Below are positions 1 to 6,893 of a DNA stretch of 11,208 bases, one piece after another (within the stretch, counting starts at the first letter, position 1; each line of letters opens with the position of its first letter). A program made the position numbers and the translations under genes. The DNA is from an uncultured Oscillospiraceae bacterium (GTDB lineage Bacteria; Bacillota; Clostridia; Oscillospirales; Oscillospiraceae): positions 1-11,208 of the forward strand of contig CAKUHX010000042.1 in assembly GCA_934659475.1 (NCBI GenBank), read 5' to 3'. The notes under the pieces were generated by a model. The model saw nothing but the letters and a program-made list of their open reading frames with translations. It did not search any database and was not told the DNA's origin.

Positions 1-59
1 AGTCTGCCCTGAACCACCGCCTGCGCAAGCTGGTGGAGCTGGCGAAGGAGAAGGACTGA
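1..59 (+). CDS. whiA: WhiA C-terminal end (partial, 5' end outside window)
   Basis: Only the last 18 codons and the TGA stop (57-59) are present, in the frame beginning at base 3. They read SALNHRLRKLVELAKEKD. The NHRLRKL segment is the recognisable end of the C-terminal helix-turn-helix of WhiA, whose family members carry a SGxNHRLRKL-type sequence there. WhiA is a DNA-binding protein linked to sporulation in actinomycetes and to division and chromosome segregation in Bacillus. In clostridia it commonly sits just upstream of dnaE, which is the arrangement here and supports the call. Identification rests on a short peptide plus synteny, so it is probable rather than certain. Confidence 0.8.
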   Translation, partial: SALNHRLRKLVELAKEKD

Positions 60-76
60 ACATGACAGAAAGCTGC

Positions 77-91
77 CCGGGCGCGGCCCGG
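77..91 (+). repeat. Small GC-only hairpin between whiA and dnaE
   Basis: CCGGGC (77-82) and GCCCGG (86-91) form a perfect 6-bp stem around a GCG loop in the 57-base whiA-dnaE gap. No T-run follows, so it is not a standard intrinsic terminator. It could mark an RNA processing site or slow transcription before dnaE, or be a chance product of high GC. Confidence 0.4.
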
Positions 92-116
92 AGGAGAGAC
101 AGAAAGGCGGTCTATC

Positions 117-3100
117 ATGGCCTTTGTCCATTTACATCTGCATACGGAATTTTCTCTGCTGGACGGGGCCTGCCGCATCAAGCAGCTGGCAAAGCGGGTG
201 AAGGAGCTGGGCCAGACCGCGGTGGCCGTCACCGACCACGGGGTGATGTACGGGGCGGTGGACTTCTACCGGGCCTGTAAGGCGGAGGGGATCAAGCCTA
301 TCATCGGCTGCGAGGTCTATGTGGCCCCTCGGGGCCGCACCCGGTTCCAGAAGGTGCACGAGTTCGACGCGGAGTCCCGCCATCTGGTGCTGTTGTGCCG
401 GGATGAGGCGGGCTATCGCAACCTGTCCTATATGGTCTCCCAGGCGTTTTTAGAGGGCTTCTACATCAAGCCCCGCATCGATATGGACCTGCTGCGGGAG
501 CACTGCGGCGGGCTGATCGCCATGTCCGCCTGTCTGGCAGGGGAGATCCCCCGCCTGCTCATGGCGGACGAGTATGAAAAGGCCAGGGAGGCCGCTCTGG
601 AGATGCGGCAGCTCTTCGGGGAGGACGGCTACTACCTGGAGATGCAGGATCACGGCATCCCCGTGCAGCAGAAGGTGAACGCGGGCATCCTGCGCCTGCA
701 TGAGGAGACGGGCATCCCTCTGGTGGCCACCAACGATGCCCACTATATCCGCAAGGAGGACTGGGAGACTCAGGATGTGCTCATGTGTATCCAGATGGGC
801 AAGACCCTGGACGACCCCGGGCGGATGAAGTTCCAGACCCAGGAGTTCTACGTCAAGAGCGAGGAGGAGATGGCGGCCCTGTTCCCCCGGCACCCGGAGG
901 CGCTGGAGAACACGGCGAGAATCGCCGAGCTTTGCAACGTGGAGTTTGAGTTCGGCAAATACCACCTGCCCAACTTCAAGCTGCCAGAGGGATGGACGGA
1001 CGCCGACGCCTATTTTGAAAAGCTGTGTCTGGACGGCTTTGCCCGGCGCTACCCCGACGGGGGCGAGGACAAGCTGAAGCAGCTGCACTATGAGATGGGC
1101 ATGATCCGGAAGATGGGCTTTGTGGACTATTTCCTCATCGTCTCCGACTTCATCGGCTTTGCCAAGAGCAGCGGCATCCCCGTGGGTCCCGGCCGGGGCT
1201 CCGCCGCAGGGTCCATGGTGTCCTACTGCCTGAATATCACTGACATCGACCCCCTGAAGTATCAGTTGTACTTTGAGCGTTTCTTGAATCCGGAGCGGGT
1301 GACCATGCCCGACATCGACATCGACTTCTGTATCCGCCGGCGGCAGGAGGTGATGGACTATGTGGCCCGAAAGTACGGGGCCGACCACGTGGCCCAGATC
1401 GTCACCTTCGGCACCATGGCGGCCCGGGCCTCCGTGCGGGACGTGGGCCGTGTCATGGGCATCCCATACGCCGAGGTGGACGCCATCGCCAAGCAGATCC
1501 CCGGCGGGCCGGGGAACCTGCACATCACCCTGGGGGACGCATTGAAGCTGTCCAAGCAGCTGAAGGAGAGCTACGACGGGGACGAGCGCATCAAAAAGCT
1601 CATCGACACCGCCATGGCTCTGGAGGGGATGCCCCGGAACGCCTCCACCCATGCTGCTGGGGTGGTCATCACCAGCAAGCCGGTGTATGAGTATGTCCCC
1701 CTTGCCACCAACGACGGCGTGCCCGTCACCCAGTATATCATGACCACCCTGGAGGAGCTGGGTCTGCTGAAAATGGACTTCCTGGGCCTGCGGAACCTGA
1801 CCATCCTCAACGACGCGGTGGAGATGGTGCGGAAAAGCCAGCCGGACTTCACCCTGAAGGATGTTCCGGAGGGGGATCCCGAGGTCTATAAGATGCTGTC
1901 CGAGGGCAGGACCTCCGGCGTGTTCCAGCTGGAGTCCAGCGGCATGACCGGGGTGTGCGTGAGCATGAAGCCCCAGAATATCGAGGACATCACCGCTCTG
2001 ATCGCCCTGTACCGCCCGGGGCCCATGGACTCGATCCCCCGGTTCATCGCCTGCAAGCAGGACCCCTCTAAGGTGACCTATAAGCACCCCCTGCTGGAGC
2101 CCATCCTGTCCATCACTTACGGCTGCATCGTCTATCAGGAGCAGGTCATCGACATTTTCCGCCGCTTGGCGGGGTACTCCCTGGGACAGGCCGATATGAT
2201 CCGCCGGGCCATGTCTAAAAAGAAGGCCAAGGACGTGGAGCGGGAGCGTCAGTTCTTTATCAATGGCGATCCGGCCCGGGGGATAGCGGGCTGCGTGAAA
2301 AACGGCGTGCCCGCCGATGTGGCCCAATCTATCTATGATGAGATCTACGACTTTGCCAACTACGCCTTTAACAAGGCCCACGCCGCTGCCTATGCCGTGG
2401 TGGCCTATCAGACAGCGTGGTTCAAGTGCCGCCACCCCCGGGAGTATATGGCGGCCCTGCTGACCTCGGTACTGGACTCCAGCGAGAAGGTGGCGGAGTA
2501 CATCGGCGAGTGCCGGGAGATGAGCATACCCCTTCTGCCCCCGGACATCAACGAGTCTCAGCCCGATTTTTCCGTTTCCTCCGGGGGCATCCGCTTCGGC
2601 CTGGCCGCCCTGAAGGGGGTGGGCCGGTCCTTTATGAACGGAATGCTGAAGGAACGTACTGAGGGCGGGCCCTTTGCCGGCTTTATGGACTTCTGCGACC
2701 GGATGTATGATCAGGAGCTGAACCGCCGGGTGCTGGAGAGCCTGATCAAGTCTGGGGCCTTCGATTCTTTGAACTGCCGCCGGTCCCAGCTGATGCAGGT
2801 GTACGGCCAGGTGCTGGACGGCATCGCCGAGAGCCGCCGCCGGAATGTGGAGGGGCAGCTGGACCTGTTCGGCATGGGCACACAGGAGGAGCGACCAGCC
2901 GCCCAACCCGCCCTTGTGCTGCCGGACATCCCGGAGTATTCCGCCGCCGAGCTGATGACCATGGAGAAGGAGACCACGGGGCTTTACCTCACCGGCCACC
3001 CCATGGATCAGTACAGGGAGCTGGTGCGCCGCCGGGGGGCGGTGCCGATCGGGGCGATCACATCGGACTTTGCCCGGGAGGAGGGCGATCAGGACTTTCG

Positions 3101-3587
3101 TGACGGCCAGCGGGTGACGGTGGCGGGCATTGTGGCCAACTATAAGACCCGCACCACCCGGAACAACACCTTGATGGCTTATGTTGATCTGGAGGACGAC
3201 ACTGGCGGCATGGAGCTGCTGTGCTTCTCCCGGGTGATGGATGAGAGCGGCGGCTATATCCGGGACAACAGTGCCCTGCTGGTGGAGGGACGCATCTCTG
3301 TCCGGGATGAGAAGGAGCCCCAGATCATGGTGGACTCCATCCGCCCCCTCAGTGACCTGGGGGACCCGGAAAAGCGGGAGCAGGTGCTGTGGCTGCGCCT
3401 GCCCAGCCGGGAGGATCCGCGGCTGCGGAAGGTGCGGCTGGCCCTGTCCTTCTTCCCGGGGGAGCAGCAGGCGATCTTGTATTTTGAGGACTGCAAAAAG
3501 CGGGTGGGCACCCGATGCCAGATCCTGCCCTCCCTGGTGAACGACCTGAAGGAGCGCCTGGGGGAGAAAAATGTTGTGGTGAAATGA
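117..3587 (+). CDS. dnaE: DNA polymerase III subunit alpha (DnaE)
   Basis: Replicative DNA polymerase catalytic subunit of 1156 aa, close to the 1160 aa of the E. coli enzyme. The N-terminal PHP domain (about 1-270) starts HLHLHTEFSLLDG and keeps the usual metal ligands: H7, H9, D40, H41, E66, H89, C139, D207 and H209. The polymerase core has the GPGRGS loop (357-362), the palm motif PDIDIDF with D399, D401 and D403, and the third acidic residue in KMDFLG (D554). LYRPGPMD lies near 631-638. A helix-hairpin-helix segment follows around 868-885, then an internal clamp-binding motif QLDLF (914-918). An OB fold (about 1000-1075) and a C-terminal domain complete it. There is no exonuclease insertion in the PHP domain, so this is DnaE and not PolC. 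Start ATG117 is preceded by AAAGGCGG (103-110). A PolC replicase probably exists elsewhere in the genome (inference from Firmicutes biology). Confidence 0.98.
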   Translation: MAFVHLHLHTEFSLLDGACRIKQLAKRVKELGQTAVAVTDHGVMYGAVDFYRACKAEGIKPIIGCEVYVAPRGRTRFQKVHEFDAESRHLVLLCRDEAGYRNLSYMVSQAFLEGFYIKPRIDMDLLREHCGGLIAMSACLAGEIPRLLMADEYEKAREAALEMRQLFGEDGYYLEMQDHGIPVQQKVNAGILRLHEETGIPLVATNDAHYIRKEDWETQDVLMCIQMGKTLDDPGRMKFQTQEFYVKSEEEMAALFPRHPEALENTARIAELCNVEFEFGKYHLPNFKLPEGWTDADAYFEKLCLDGFARRYPDGGEDKLKQLHYEMGMIRKMGFVDYFLIVSDFIGFAKSSGIPVGPGRGSAAGSMVSYCLNITDIDPLKYQLYFERFLNPERVTMPDIDIDFCIRRRQEVMDYVARKYGADHVAQIVTFGTMAARASVRDVGRVMGIPYAEVDAIAKQIPGGPGNLHITLGDALKLSKQLKESYDGDERIKKLIDTAMALEGMPRNASTHAAGVVITSKPVYEYVPLATNDGVPVTQYIMTTLEELGLLKMDFLGLRNLTILNDAVEMVRKSQPDFTLKDVPEGDPEVYKMLSEGRTSGVFQLESSGMTGVCVSMKPQNIEDITALIALYRPGPMDSIPRFIACKQDPSKVTYKHPLLEPILSITYGCIVYQEQVIDIFRRLAGYSLGQADMIRRAMSKKKAKDVERERQFFINGDPARGIAGCVKNGVPADVAQSIYDEIYDFANYAFNKAHAAAYAVVAYQTAWFKCRHPREYMAALLTSVLDSSEKVAEYIGECREMSIPLLPPDINESQPDFSVSSGGIRFGLAALKGVGRSFMNGMLKERTEGGPFAGFMDFCDRMYDQELNRRVLESLIKSGAFDSLNCRRSQLMQVYGQVLDGIAESRRRNVEGQLDLFGMGTQEERPAAQPALVLPDIPEYSAAELMTMEKETTGLYLTGHPMDQYRELVRRRGAVPIGAITSDFAREEGDQDFRDGQRVTVAGIVANYKTRTTRNNTLMAYVDLEDDTGGMELLCFSRVMDESGGYIRDNSALLVEGRISVRDEKEPQIMVDSIRPLSDLGDPEKREQVLWLRLPSREDPRLRKVRLALSFFPGEQQAILYFEDCKKRVGTRCQILPSLVNDLKERLGEKNVVVK

Positions 3588-3597
3588 GGGGATGCTT

Positions 3598-3996
3598 GTG
3601 GACCGGTATATGGAAAATCAGAAGGAACGGGAGAAGGACAACGCCTTCATGCGCTACACCCACATCTCGGTGGATCTGGTGGAGAAGGACCACGCGTTGA
3701 CCTCTATGGAGATCTTCCCCGAGGGGCTGAACCCCTTCGGCATGGTCCACGGCGGCCTGCTGGACACCATGCTGGACAATGCCGCCGGCAGTGCCGTCCA
3801 TACCGACGGCCGCAGCTATGTGACCCAGACCTGCACGCTCCATTTTCTCCGCAACCGGGGAGAGGGAAAACTCATCGGTGAGGGCTGGGTGATCCACCGG
3901 GGGCGGGCTACTGCCCTTGTAAAGGCGGAGCTGCGGGACGAGGCCGGGGCCGTGCTGGCCTTGGGGGAGTTCACCTTTTTCTGCGTGACCAAATAA
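3598..3996 (+). CDS. PaaI-family hotdog thioesterase
   Basis: Small cytoplasmic acyl-CoA thioesterase-like protein of the single-hotdog PaaI/YigI type, about 132 aa, a normal family length. The signature is HGGLLDTMLDNAAG: H51-G52-G53 and D60 match the HGG and catalytic Asp positions of PaaI enzymes. The long hotdog helix follows, then beta strands (TCTLHFLRNRGEGKL, GRATALVKAEL). Its substrate cannot be told from the sequence. The start is ambiguous. GTG3598 has GAGG (3586-3589) at an 8-base spacing. ATG3592, two codons earlier in the same frame, is only 2 bases from that site. I prefer GTG3598. The gene begins within about 10 bases of the dnaE stop, so it is probably co-transcribed and translationally coupled with dnaE. 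No functional link to replication is evident. Confidence 0.88.
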   Translation: MDRYMENQKEREKDNAFMRYTHISVDLVEKDHALTSMEIFPEGLNPFGMVHGGLLDTMLDNAAGSAVHTDGRSYVTQTCTLHFLRNRGEGKLIGEGWVIHRGRATALVKAELRDEAGAVLALGEFTFFCVTK

Positions 3997-3998
3997 AA

Positions 3999-4033
3999 GG
4001 CAGTCCCCGGCCGCTTTGCGGCCGGGGACTGCC
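3999..4033 (-). terminator. Convergent-gene terminator hairpin
   Basis: A perfect 16-bp stem (3999-4014 with 4018-4033) closes a 3-base loop between the thioesterase gene and the convergent GIY-YIG gene. On the minus strand it is followed directly by TTTTATTT (3998-3991), making a canonical intrinsic terminator for the GIY-YIG gene. On the plus strand the stem is followed by CTCTATCC with no T-run, so termination of the dnaE-thioesterase transcript there would rely on the stem alone. Confidence 0.9.
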
Positions 4034-4035
4034 CT

Positions 4036-4287
4036 CTATCCATGCTGGGCGGAGATGAGCCGCTCCTTTTGGGGGCGGGTCAGCTTTTTGATCTGGAACT
4101 CCCGGCGGAGGGCGGCGGACTTGTCCGGCTGCTCTTGGGTGTAGACAAGCTCCAGCGGCCCGCGGCCCCGGGTATATTTGGCACCCTTTCCCGCCCGGTG
4201 GGCGGCCAAGCGGCGCTGCACATCGTCGGTGACGCCGGTGTACAGCGTCCCGTCGCCGCAGCGGAGGATATAGACGAACCAGGACAC
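4036..4287 (-). CDS. GIY-YIG nuclease superfamily protein (UPF0213/YhbQ-YazA type)
   Basis: Small protein of 83 aa consisting of just one GIY-YIG domain. Visible elements are the first strand FVYILRC (V5-Y6-I7, the GIY position), LYTGVT (Y16-T17-G18, the YIG position), the basic helix DVQRRLAAHRAGKG with R25/R26 and H30, and RREFQIKKL containing E63, the expected metal-binding glutamate. This is the pattern of the UPF0213 family (E. coli YhbQ, B. subtilis YazA), whose role is poorly known; DNA repair has been proposed. The start is GTG (4287-4285), preceded by AAAAGGGGG at suitable spacing. It is a single-gene unit, convergent with the dnaE cluster and divergent from the tyrS operon. All core residues appear intact, so nuclease-like activity is possible but unproven. 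Confidence 0.9.
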   Translation of the reverse strand: MSWFVYILRCGDGTLYTGVTDDVQRRLAAHRAGKGAKYTRGRGPLELVYTQEQPDKSAALRREFQIKKLTRPQKERLISAQHG

Positions 4288-4308
4288 GGACAGGCCCCCT
4301 TTTCCACG

Positions 4309-4338
4309 ATTCTACCACGGTGCGGGGCCTATGCGCAA
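4309..4338 (-). promoter_or_regulatory. Probable sigma-A promoter of the GIY-YIG gene
   Basis: On the minus strand TTGCGC (4338-4333) and TAGAAT (4314-4309) are separated by 18 bases. TAGAAT matches the -10 consensus at five of six positions and is preceded by TGG, an extended -10. The predicted start near 4302 gives a very short leader that just includes the AAAGGGGG ribosome-binding site. Confidence 0.55.
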
Positions 4339-4376
4339 GACCCGCCTGCGGTCCGCCGCTGGACGGAAGATCGCCC

Positions 4377-4405
4377 TTGACAAACCTCAAAAGCTGTGTT
4401 ACAGT
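4377..4405 (+). promoter_or_regulatory. Sigma-A promoter of the T-box/tyrS operon
   Basis: A perfect -35 TTGACA (4377-4382) is followed after exactly 17 bases by TACAGT (4400-4405), with TGT just upstream forming an extended -10. The predicted start is near 4412, immediately before the first bases that pair in T-box stem I. The leader boundary and the promoter therefore agree. Confidence 0.8.
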
Positions 4406-4411
4406 TCACAC

Positions 4412-4675
4412 ACTGCAGTGAAAAGGAAGAGTAGCCGCCGGGCCGCCCGCGCAGAGAGCCTCCGTTTGGTGCAAGGAGGAGGGGCGCCGGCCGTGAATAC
4501 CCCTTGGAGCAGCCGCCCGAACCGCTTTGCGCAGTAGGGGACAGGCCGGGCCGCGCCCGTTATCGCGCCGGAGTCATGGACTCCATGAGCGCCCCGCCGC
4601 GAGGAGGGGCGGACCAGAGGTGGTACCGCGTTTTACGCCCTCTGTCCCCAAAGGGACGGCGGGCGTTTTTATTTT
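4412..4675 (+). ncRNA. T-box riboswitch, tyrosine specifier (UAC)
   Basis: A T-box leader senses uncharged tRNA and lets transcription continue when the cognate amino acid is scarce. The elements appear in the correct order. The stem I base pairs ACTGC (4412-4416) with GCAGT (4531-4535). GGAAGAGTAG follows near 4425-4434. AGAGAG (4453-4458) and the apical loop GGTGCAA (4468-4474) are closed by CCTCC/GGAGG. The specifier loop GTGAATAC contains TAC (4498-4500), a Tyr codon. Two hairpins (4570-4584 and 4590-4611) lie before the antiterminator. The T-box element TGGTACC (4621-4627) sits in the antiterminator formed by CAGAGG (4615-4620) and CCTCTG (4639-4644). The N of TGGN is T, which pairs with discriminator A, the usual base of bacterial tRNA-Tyr. 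The downstream tyrS gene independently supports tyrosine specificity. Stem II/IIA-B details are not resolved by eye. Confidence 0.95.
4636..4675 (+). terminator. T-box intrinsic terminator
   Basis: CGCCC (4636-4640) pairs with GGGCG (4661-4665) and GTCCC (4644-4648) with GGGAC (4653-4657). A small internal mismatch and a CAAA loop complete the hairpin, followed by TTTTTATTTT (4666-4675). The stem shares CGCCCTCTG with the antiterminator, so the two structures exclude each other, as expected for a transcriptional T-box. Confidence 0.93.
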
Positions 4676-4705
4676 GCCGAAGTCGGGCGGAAAGGGCGGA
4701 GCGTT

Positions 4706-5572
4706 ATGTCTGGAGAGAGAAAAGGTGTGCTGTATGTGTTTATCGCCGCAGTGCTGTACAGCTTGGGCGGCCTGTGCATCAAGCTGATCCCGGATTGGAG
4801 CGGCCTGGCTCTGAACGCCGGGCGCAACGGGATCGCGCTGGTGGTCTATATGATCTTTTTCGCGGCCACTCGGCACAGGCCCCGGTTCAACCGGTGGATC
4901 TTCCTGGGGGCCTGCTGCGTGTGTGCCACCAACGTGCTGTTTGCCGTGGCCAATAAGATCACCACGGCGGCCAACGCCATCGTCTTGGAGTATACCGCAC
5001 CCATCTTTGTGATCCTGCTGTCCGCCGTATTCCTCCACCGCCGTCCGGGCAGGCTGGACCTGGCCGCCTGCGCGGTGGTGTTCCTGGGGGTGCTGTGCTT
5101 CTTTCTGGAGAGCCTGGGGGGCGGGCACCTGTCCGGCGACCTGCTGGCCCTGCTGTCCGGCCTGACCTATGGCTGCGTGTTCATGCTCAACGATATGCCA
5201 GACGGCGACCCCATCTCCTCCGTGTTCTGGAGCGCAGTGATGAGCACGGTGATCGGCCTGCCCCAGCTGGTGCAGCAGCCCCGGCTGGAGGGGACCGCCC
5301 TGATCAGCATGCTGGTGCTGGGTGTGTTCCAGGTGGGCCTGGCCTTCGTGTTCCTCACCGTTGGCTTGAAAACCACGCCCCCCATCACCGCCAGCCTGGT
5401 CACGGGGATCGAGCCGGTGCTGAATCCAATCCTAGTGGCGGTGTTCTATCACGAGTATATGGGCGCGCTGTCTATCGCCGGGGCGTGTATTGTGATCGTG
5501 GGCGTGGTAGGCTACAATGTGTTAAAGGAAAAACAAGAACAAAAAATAAAGCTTGAGGAGGATATTGTATGA
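4706..5572 (+). CDS. EamA/DMT-superfamily permease, candidate tyrosine (aromatic amino acid) transporter
   Basis: Integral membrane protein of 288 aa with two tandem EamA halves (about 7-134 and 146-275) and roughly ten hydrophobic segments, the normal layout of the drug/metabolite transporter superfamily. The repeat is visible as TTAANAIVLEYTAPIFVILL in the first half and ITASLVTGIEPVLNPILVAV in the second. A charged tail (KEKQEQKIKLEEDIV) ends the protein. It is the first gene after the tyrosine T-box and its last codons overlap the tyrS start (ATGA), so both genes are made under the same tyrosine control. This suggests transport of tyrosine or a related aromatic compound; some DMT proteins, such as YddG, carry aromatic amino acids. 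The substrate is inference, and the family alone does not define it. Induction on tyrosine shortage would favour uptake over export. Start ATG4706 has GGAG (4698-4701) and AAAGGG (4691-4696) upstream. Confidence 0.9.
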   Translation: MSGERKGVLYVFIAAVLYSLGGLCIKLIPDWSGLALNAGRNGIALVVYMIFFAATRHRPRFNRWIFLGACCVCATNVLFAVANKITTAANAIVLEYTAPIFVILLSAVFLHRRPGRLDLAACAVVFLGVLCFFLESLGGGHLSGDLLALLSGLTYGCVFMLNDMPDGDPISSVFWSAVMSTVIGLPQLVQQPRLEGTALISMLVLGVFQVGLAFVFLTVGLKTTPPITASLVTGIEPVLNPILVAVFYHEYMGALSIAGACIVIVGVVGYNVLKEKQEQKIKLEEDIV

Positions 5573-6795
5573 CCTGTTACGAGGAACTGAAGGCCCGGGG
5601 CCTGATCGCCCAGGTGACCAACGAGGAAGAGATCTCCAAGATGATCAACGAGGGGAAGGCCACCTTCTATATCGGCTTTGACTGTACGGCGGACAGCCTG
5701 CACGTGGGCCATTTCATGGCCCTGTGCCTGATGAAGCGCCTGCAGATGGCGGGCAATAAGCCCATCGCCCTGATCGGCGACGGAACCACCCGCATCGGCG
5801 ACCCCTCTGGCCGCACGGATATGCGGAAGATGCTGACCCCCGAGGACATCAACCACAACGCCGAGTGCTTCAAGAAGCAGATGGAGCGCTTCATCGACTT
5901 CGGCGAGGGCAAGGCCCGGATGCTGTACAACAGCGAGTGGCTGCTGCCCCTGAACTATGTGGATTTGCTGCGGGAGGTGGGCGCCTGCTTCTCTGTGAAC
6001 AACATGCTGCGGGCCAAGTGCTATGAGCAGCGTATGGAGCGGGGCCTGTCCTTCCTGGAGTTCAACTATATGATCATGCAGTCCTATGACTTCTACTACA
6101 TGTTCCAGCACTACGGCTGCAACATGCAGTTTGGCGGCGACGACCAGTGGAGCAACATGCTGGGCGGCACCGAGTTGATCCGCCGCAAACTGGGCAAGGA
6201 TGCCCACGCCATGACCATCACCCTGCTGCTGAACAGCGAGGGCAAGAAGATGGGCAAGACCGCCAAGGGCGCGGTGTGGCTGGATCCCAACAAGACCACC
6301 CCCTATGAGTTCTACCAGTACTGGCGCAACGTGGGCGATGCCGACGTGCTCAAGTGCCTGCGGATGCTGACCTTCCTGCCCCTGGAGCAGATCGACGAGA
6401 TGGACAGGTGGGAGGGCAGCCAGCTGAACAAGGCTAAGGAGATCCTGGCCTACGAGCTGACCAAGCTGGTCCACGGCGAGGAGGAGGCAAAGAAGGCGGA
6501 GGAGGCTGCAAAGGCTCTATTCGTAGGCGGCGGTGACATGAGCAACGTGCCCGCCACCCAGCTGACCGCCGAGGACCTGACCGACGGCGCCATCGGCGTT
6601 CTGGATCTGATGGTGAAGTGCAAGCTGGCCCCCTCCAAGAAGGAGGCCCGCCGTCTGGTGGAGCAGGGGGGCGTCGAGGTCAACGGACAGAAGGTGGCCG
6701 GCGCCACCGCCGCCTATACTGCTGACGATCTGGCCGGAGAGGGCCTGATGATCAAGAAGGGCAAAAAGGTGTTCCACAAGGCCGTACTGGCGTAA
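5569..6795 (+). CDS. tyrS: Tyrosyl-tRNA synthetase
   Basis: Class I aminoacyl-tRNA synthetase of 408 aa that charges tRNA-Tyr with tyrosine in the cytoplasm. The Rossmann catalytic domain shows YIGFDCTADSLHVGH, with the HIGH-type motif at H45-V46-G47-H48. The tyrosine-pocket segment FGGDDQWSN has D191, D192 and Q193. The KMSKS-type loop is KKMGKT (226-231). The C-terminal S4 RNA-binding domain runs from about 345 to the end (LDLMVKCKLAPSKKEARRLV, then GGVEVNGQKV). Length and domain order are those of bacterial TyrRS. The start ATG5569 overlaps the stop of the permease gene by 4 bases and has a strong GAGGAGG (5555-5561) at a 7-base spacing. Translation is therefore likely coupled but also independently efficient. 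Expression is controlled by the T-box leader upstream of the permease. Confidence 0.98.
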   Translation: MTCYEELKARGLIAQVTNEEEISKMINEGKATFYIGFDCTADSLHVGHFMALCLMKRLQMAGNKPIALIGDGTTRIGDPSGRTDMRKMLTPEDINHNAECFKKQMERFIDFGEGKARMLYNSEWLLPLNYVDLLREVGACFSVNNMLRAKCYEQRMERGLSFLEFNYMIMQSYDFYYMFQHYGCNMQFGGDDQWSNMLGGTELIRRKLGKDAHAMTITLLLNSEGKKMGKTAKGAVWLDPNKTTPYEFYQYWRNVGDADVLKCLRMLTFLPLEQIDEMDRWEGSQLNKAKEILAYELTKLVHGEEEAKKAEEAAKALFVGGGDMSNVPATQLTAEDLTDGAIGVLDLMVKCKLAPSKKEARRLVEQGGVEVNGQKVAGATAAYTADDLAGEGLMIKKGKKVFHKAVLA

Positions 6796-6805
6796 TATGG
6801 GTCTG

Positions 6806-6841
6806 AAATTCCCGGCGGATCTGCTCCGCCGGGAATTTTTT
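6806..6841 (+). terminator. Intrinsic terminator after tyrS
   Basis: A perfect 14-bp stem (6806-6819 with 6825-6838) closes a TCTGC loop and ends in a run of T (6836-6841), starting 10 bases after the tyrS stop. It ends the tyrosine-controlled operon and isolates it from tepA. Confidence 0.95.
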
Positions 6842-6856
6842 GCGTAAGACAGCGCA

Positions 6857-6865
6857 TGCTATTCT
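6857..6865 (+). promoter_or_regulatory. Possible extended -10 promoter of the tepA gene
   Basis: TGC followed by TATTCT (6860-6865) forms an extended -10 just downstream of the tyrS terminator and about 29 bases before the tepA start. No good -35 is visible: TTTTGC at 6838-6843 is a weak candidate at 16-base spacing. A promoter is needed here because of the strong terminator, but this exact site is tentative. Confidence 0.3.
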
Positions 6866-6893
6866 GGAGATCCCGGAACAGGAGGGTGCGCGT

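Noticed and set aside
62..280. 72-codon plus-strand frame overlapping the dnaE start
   Set aside because: It overlaps the conserved PHP start of dnaE in another frame, and its peptide has no family features.
450..2999. Very long open frame (849 codons) on the minus strand inside dnaE
   Set aside because: It is the antisense shadow of the strongly supported dnaE frame in GC-rich DNA. Its translation is low-complexity, rich in H, G, L and V, with no recognisable domain.
3592..3597. ATG3592 as the thioesterase start
   Set aside because: Not excluded, but the only nearby ribosome-binding site (GAGG 3586-3589) is too close to ATG3592 and correctly spaced for GTG3598.
4331..4956. Short open frames across the region upstream of the permease (4331-4537 and 4504-4956)
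   Set aside because: They lie over the promoter and the structured T-box leader, or run into the permease gene in another frame. The peptides are R/P/G-rich with no support.
6840..6893. Upstream TTG start for the ClpP-like gene
   Set aside because: It would start inside the T-run of the tyrS terminator and lacks a ribosome-binding site. ATG6894 has GGAGGG at a good spacing.
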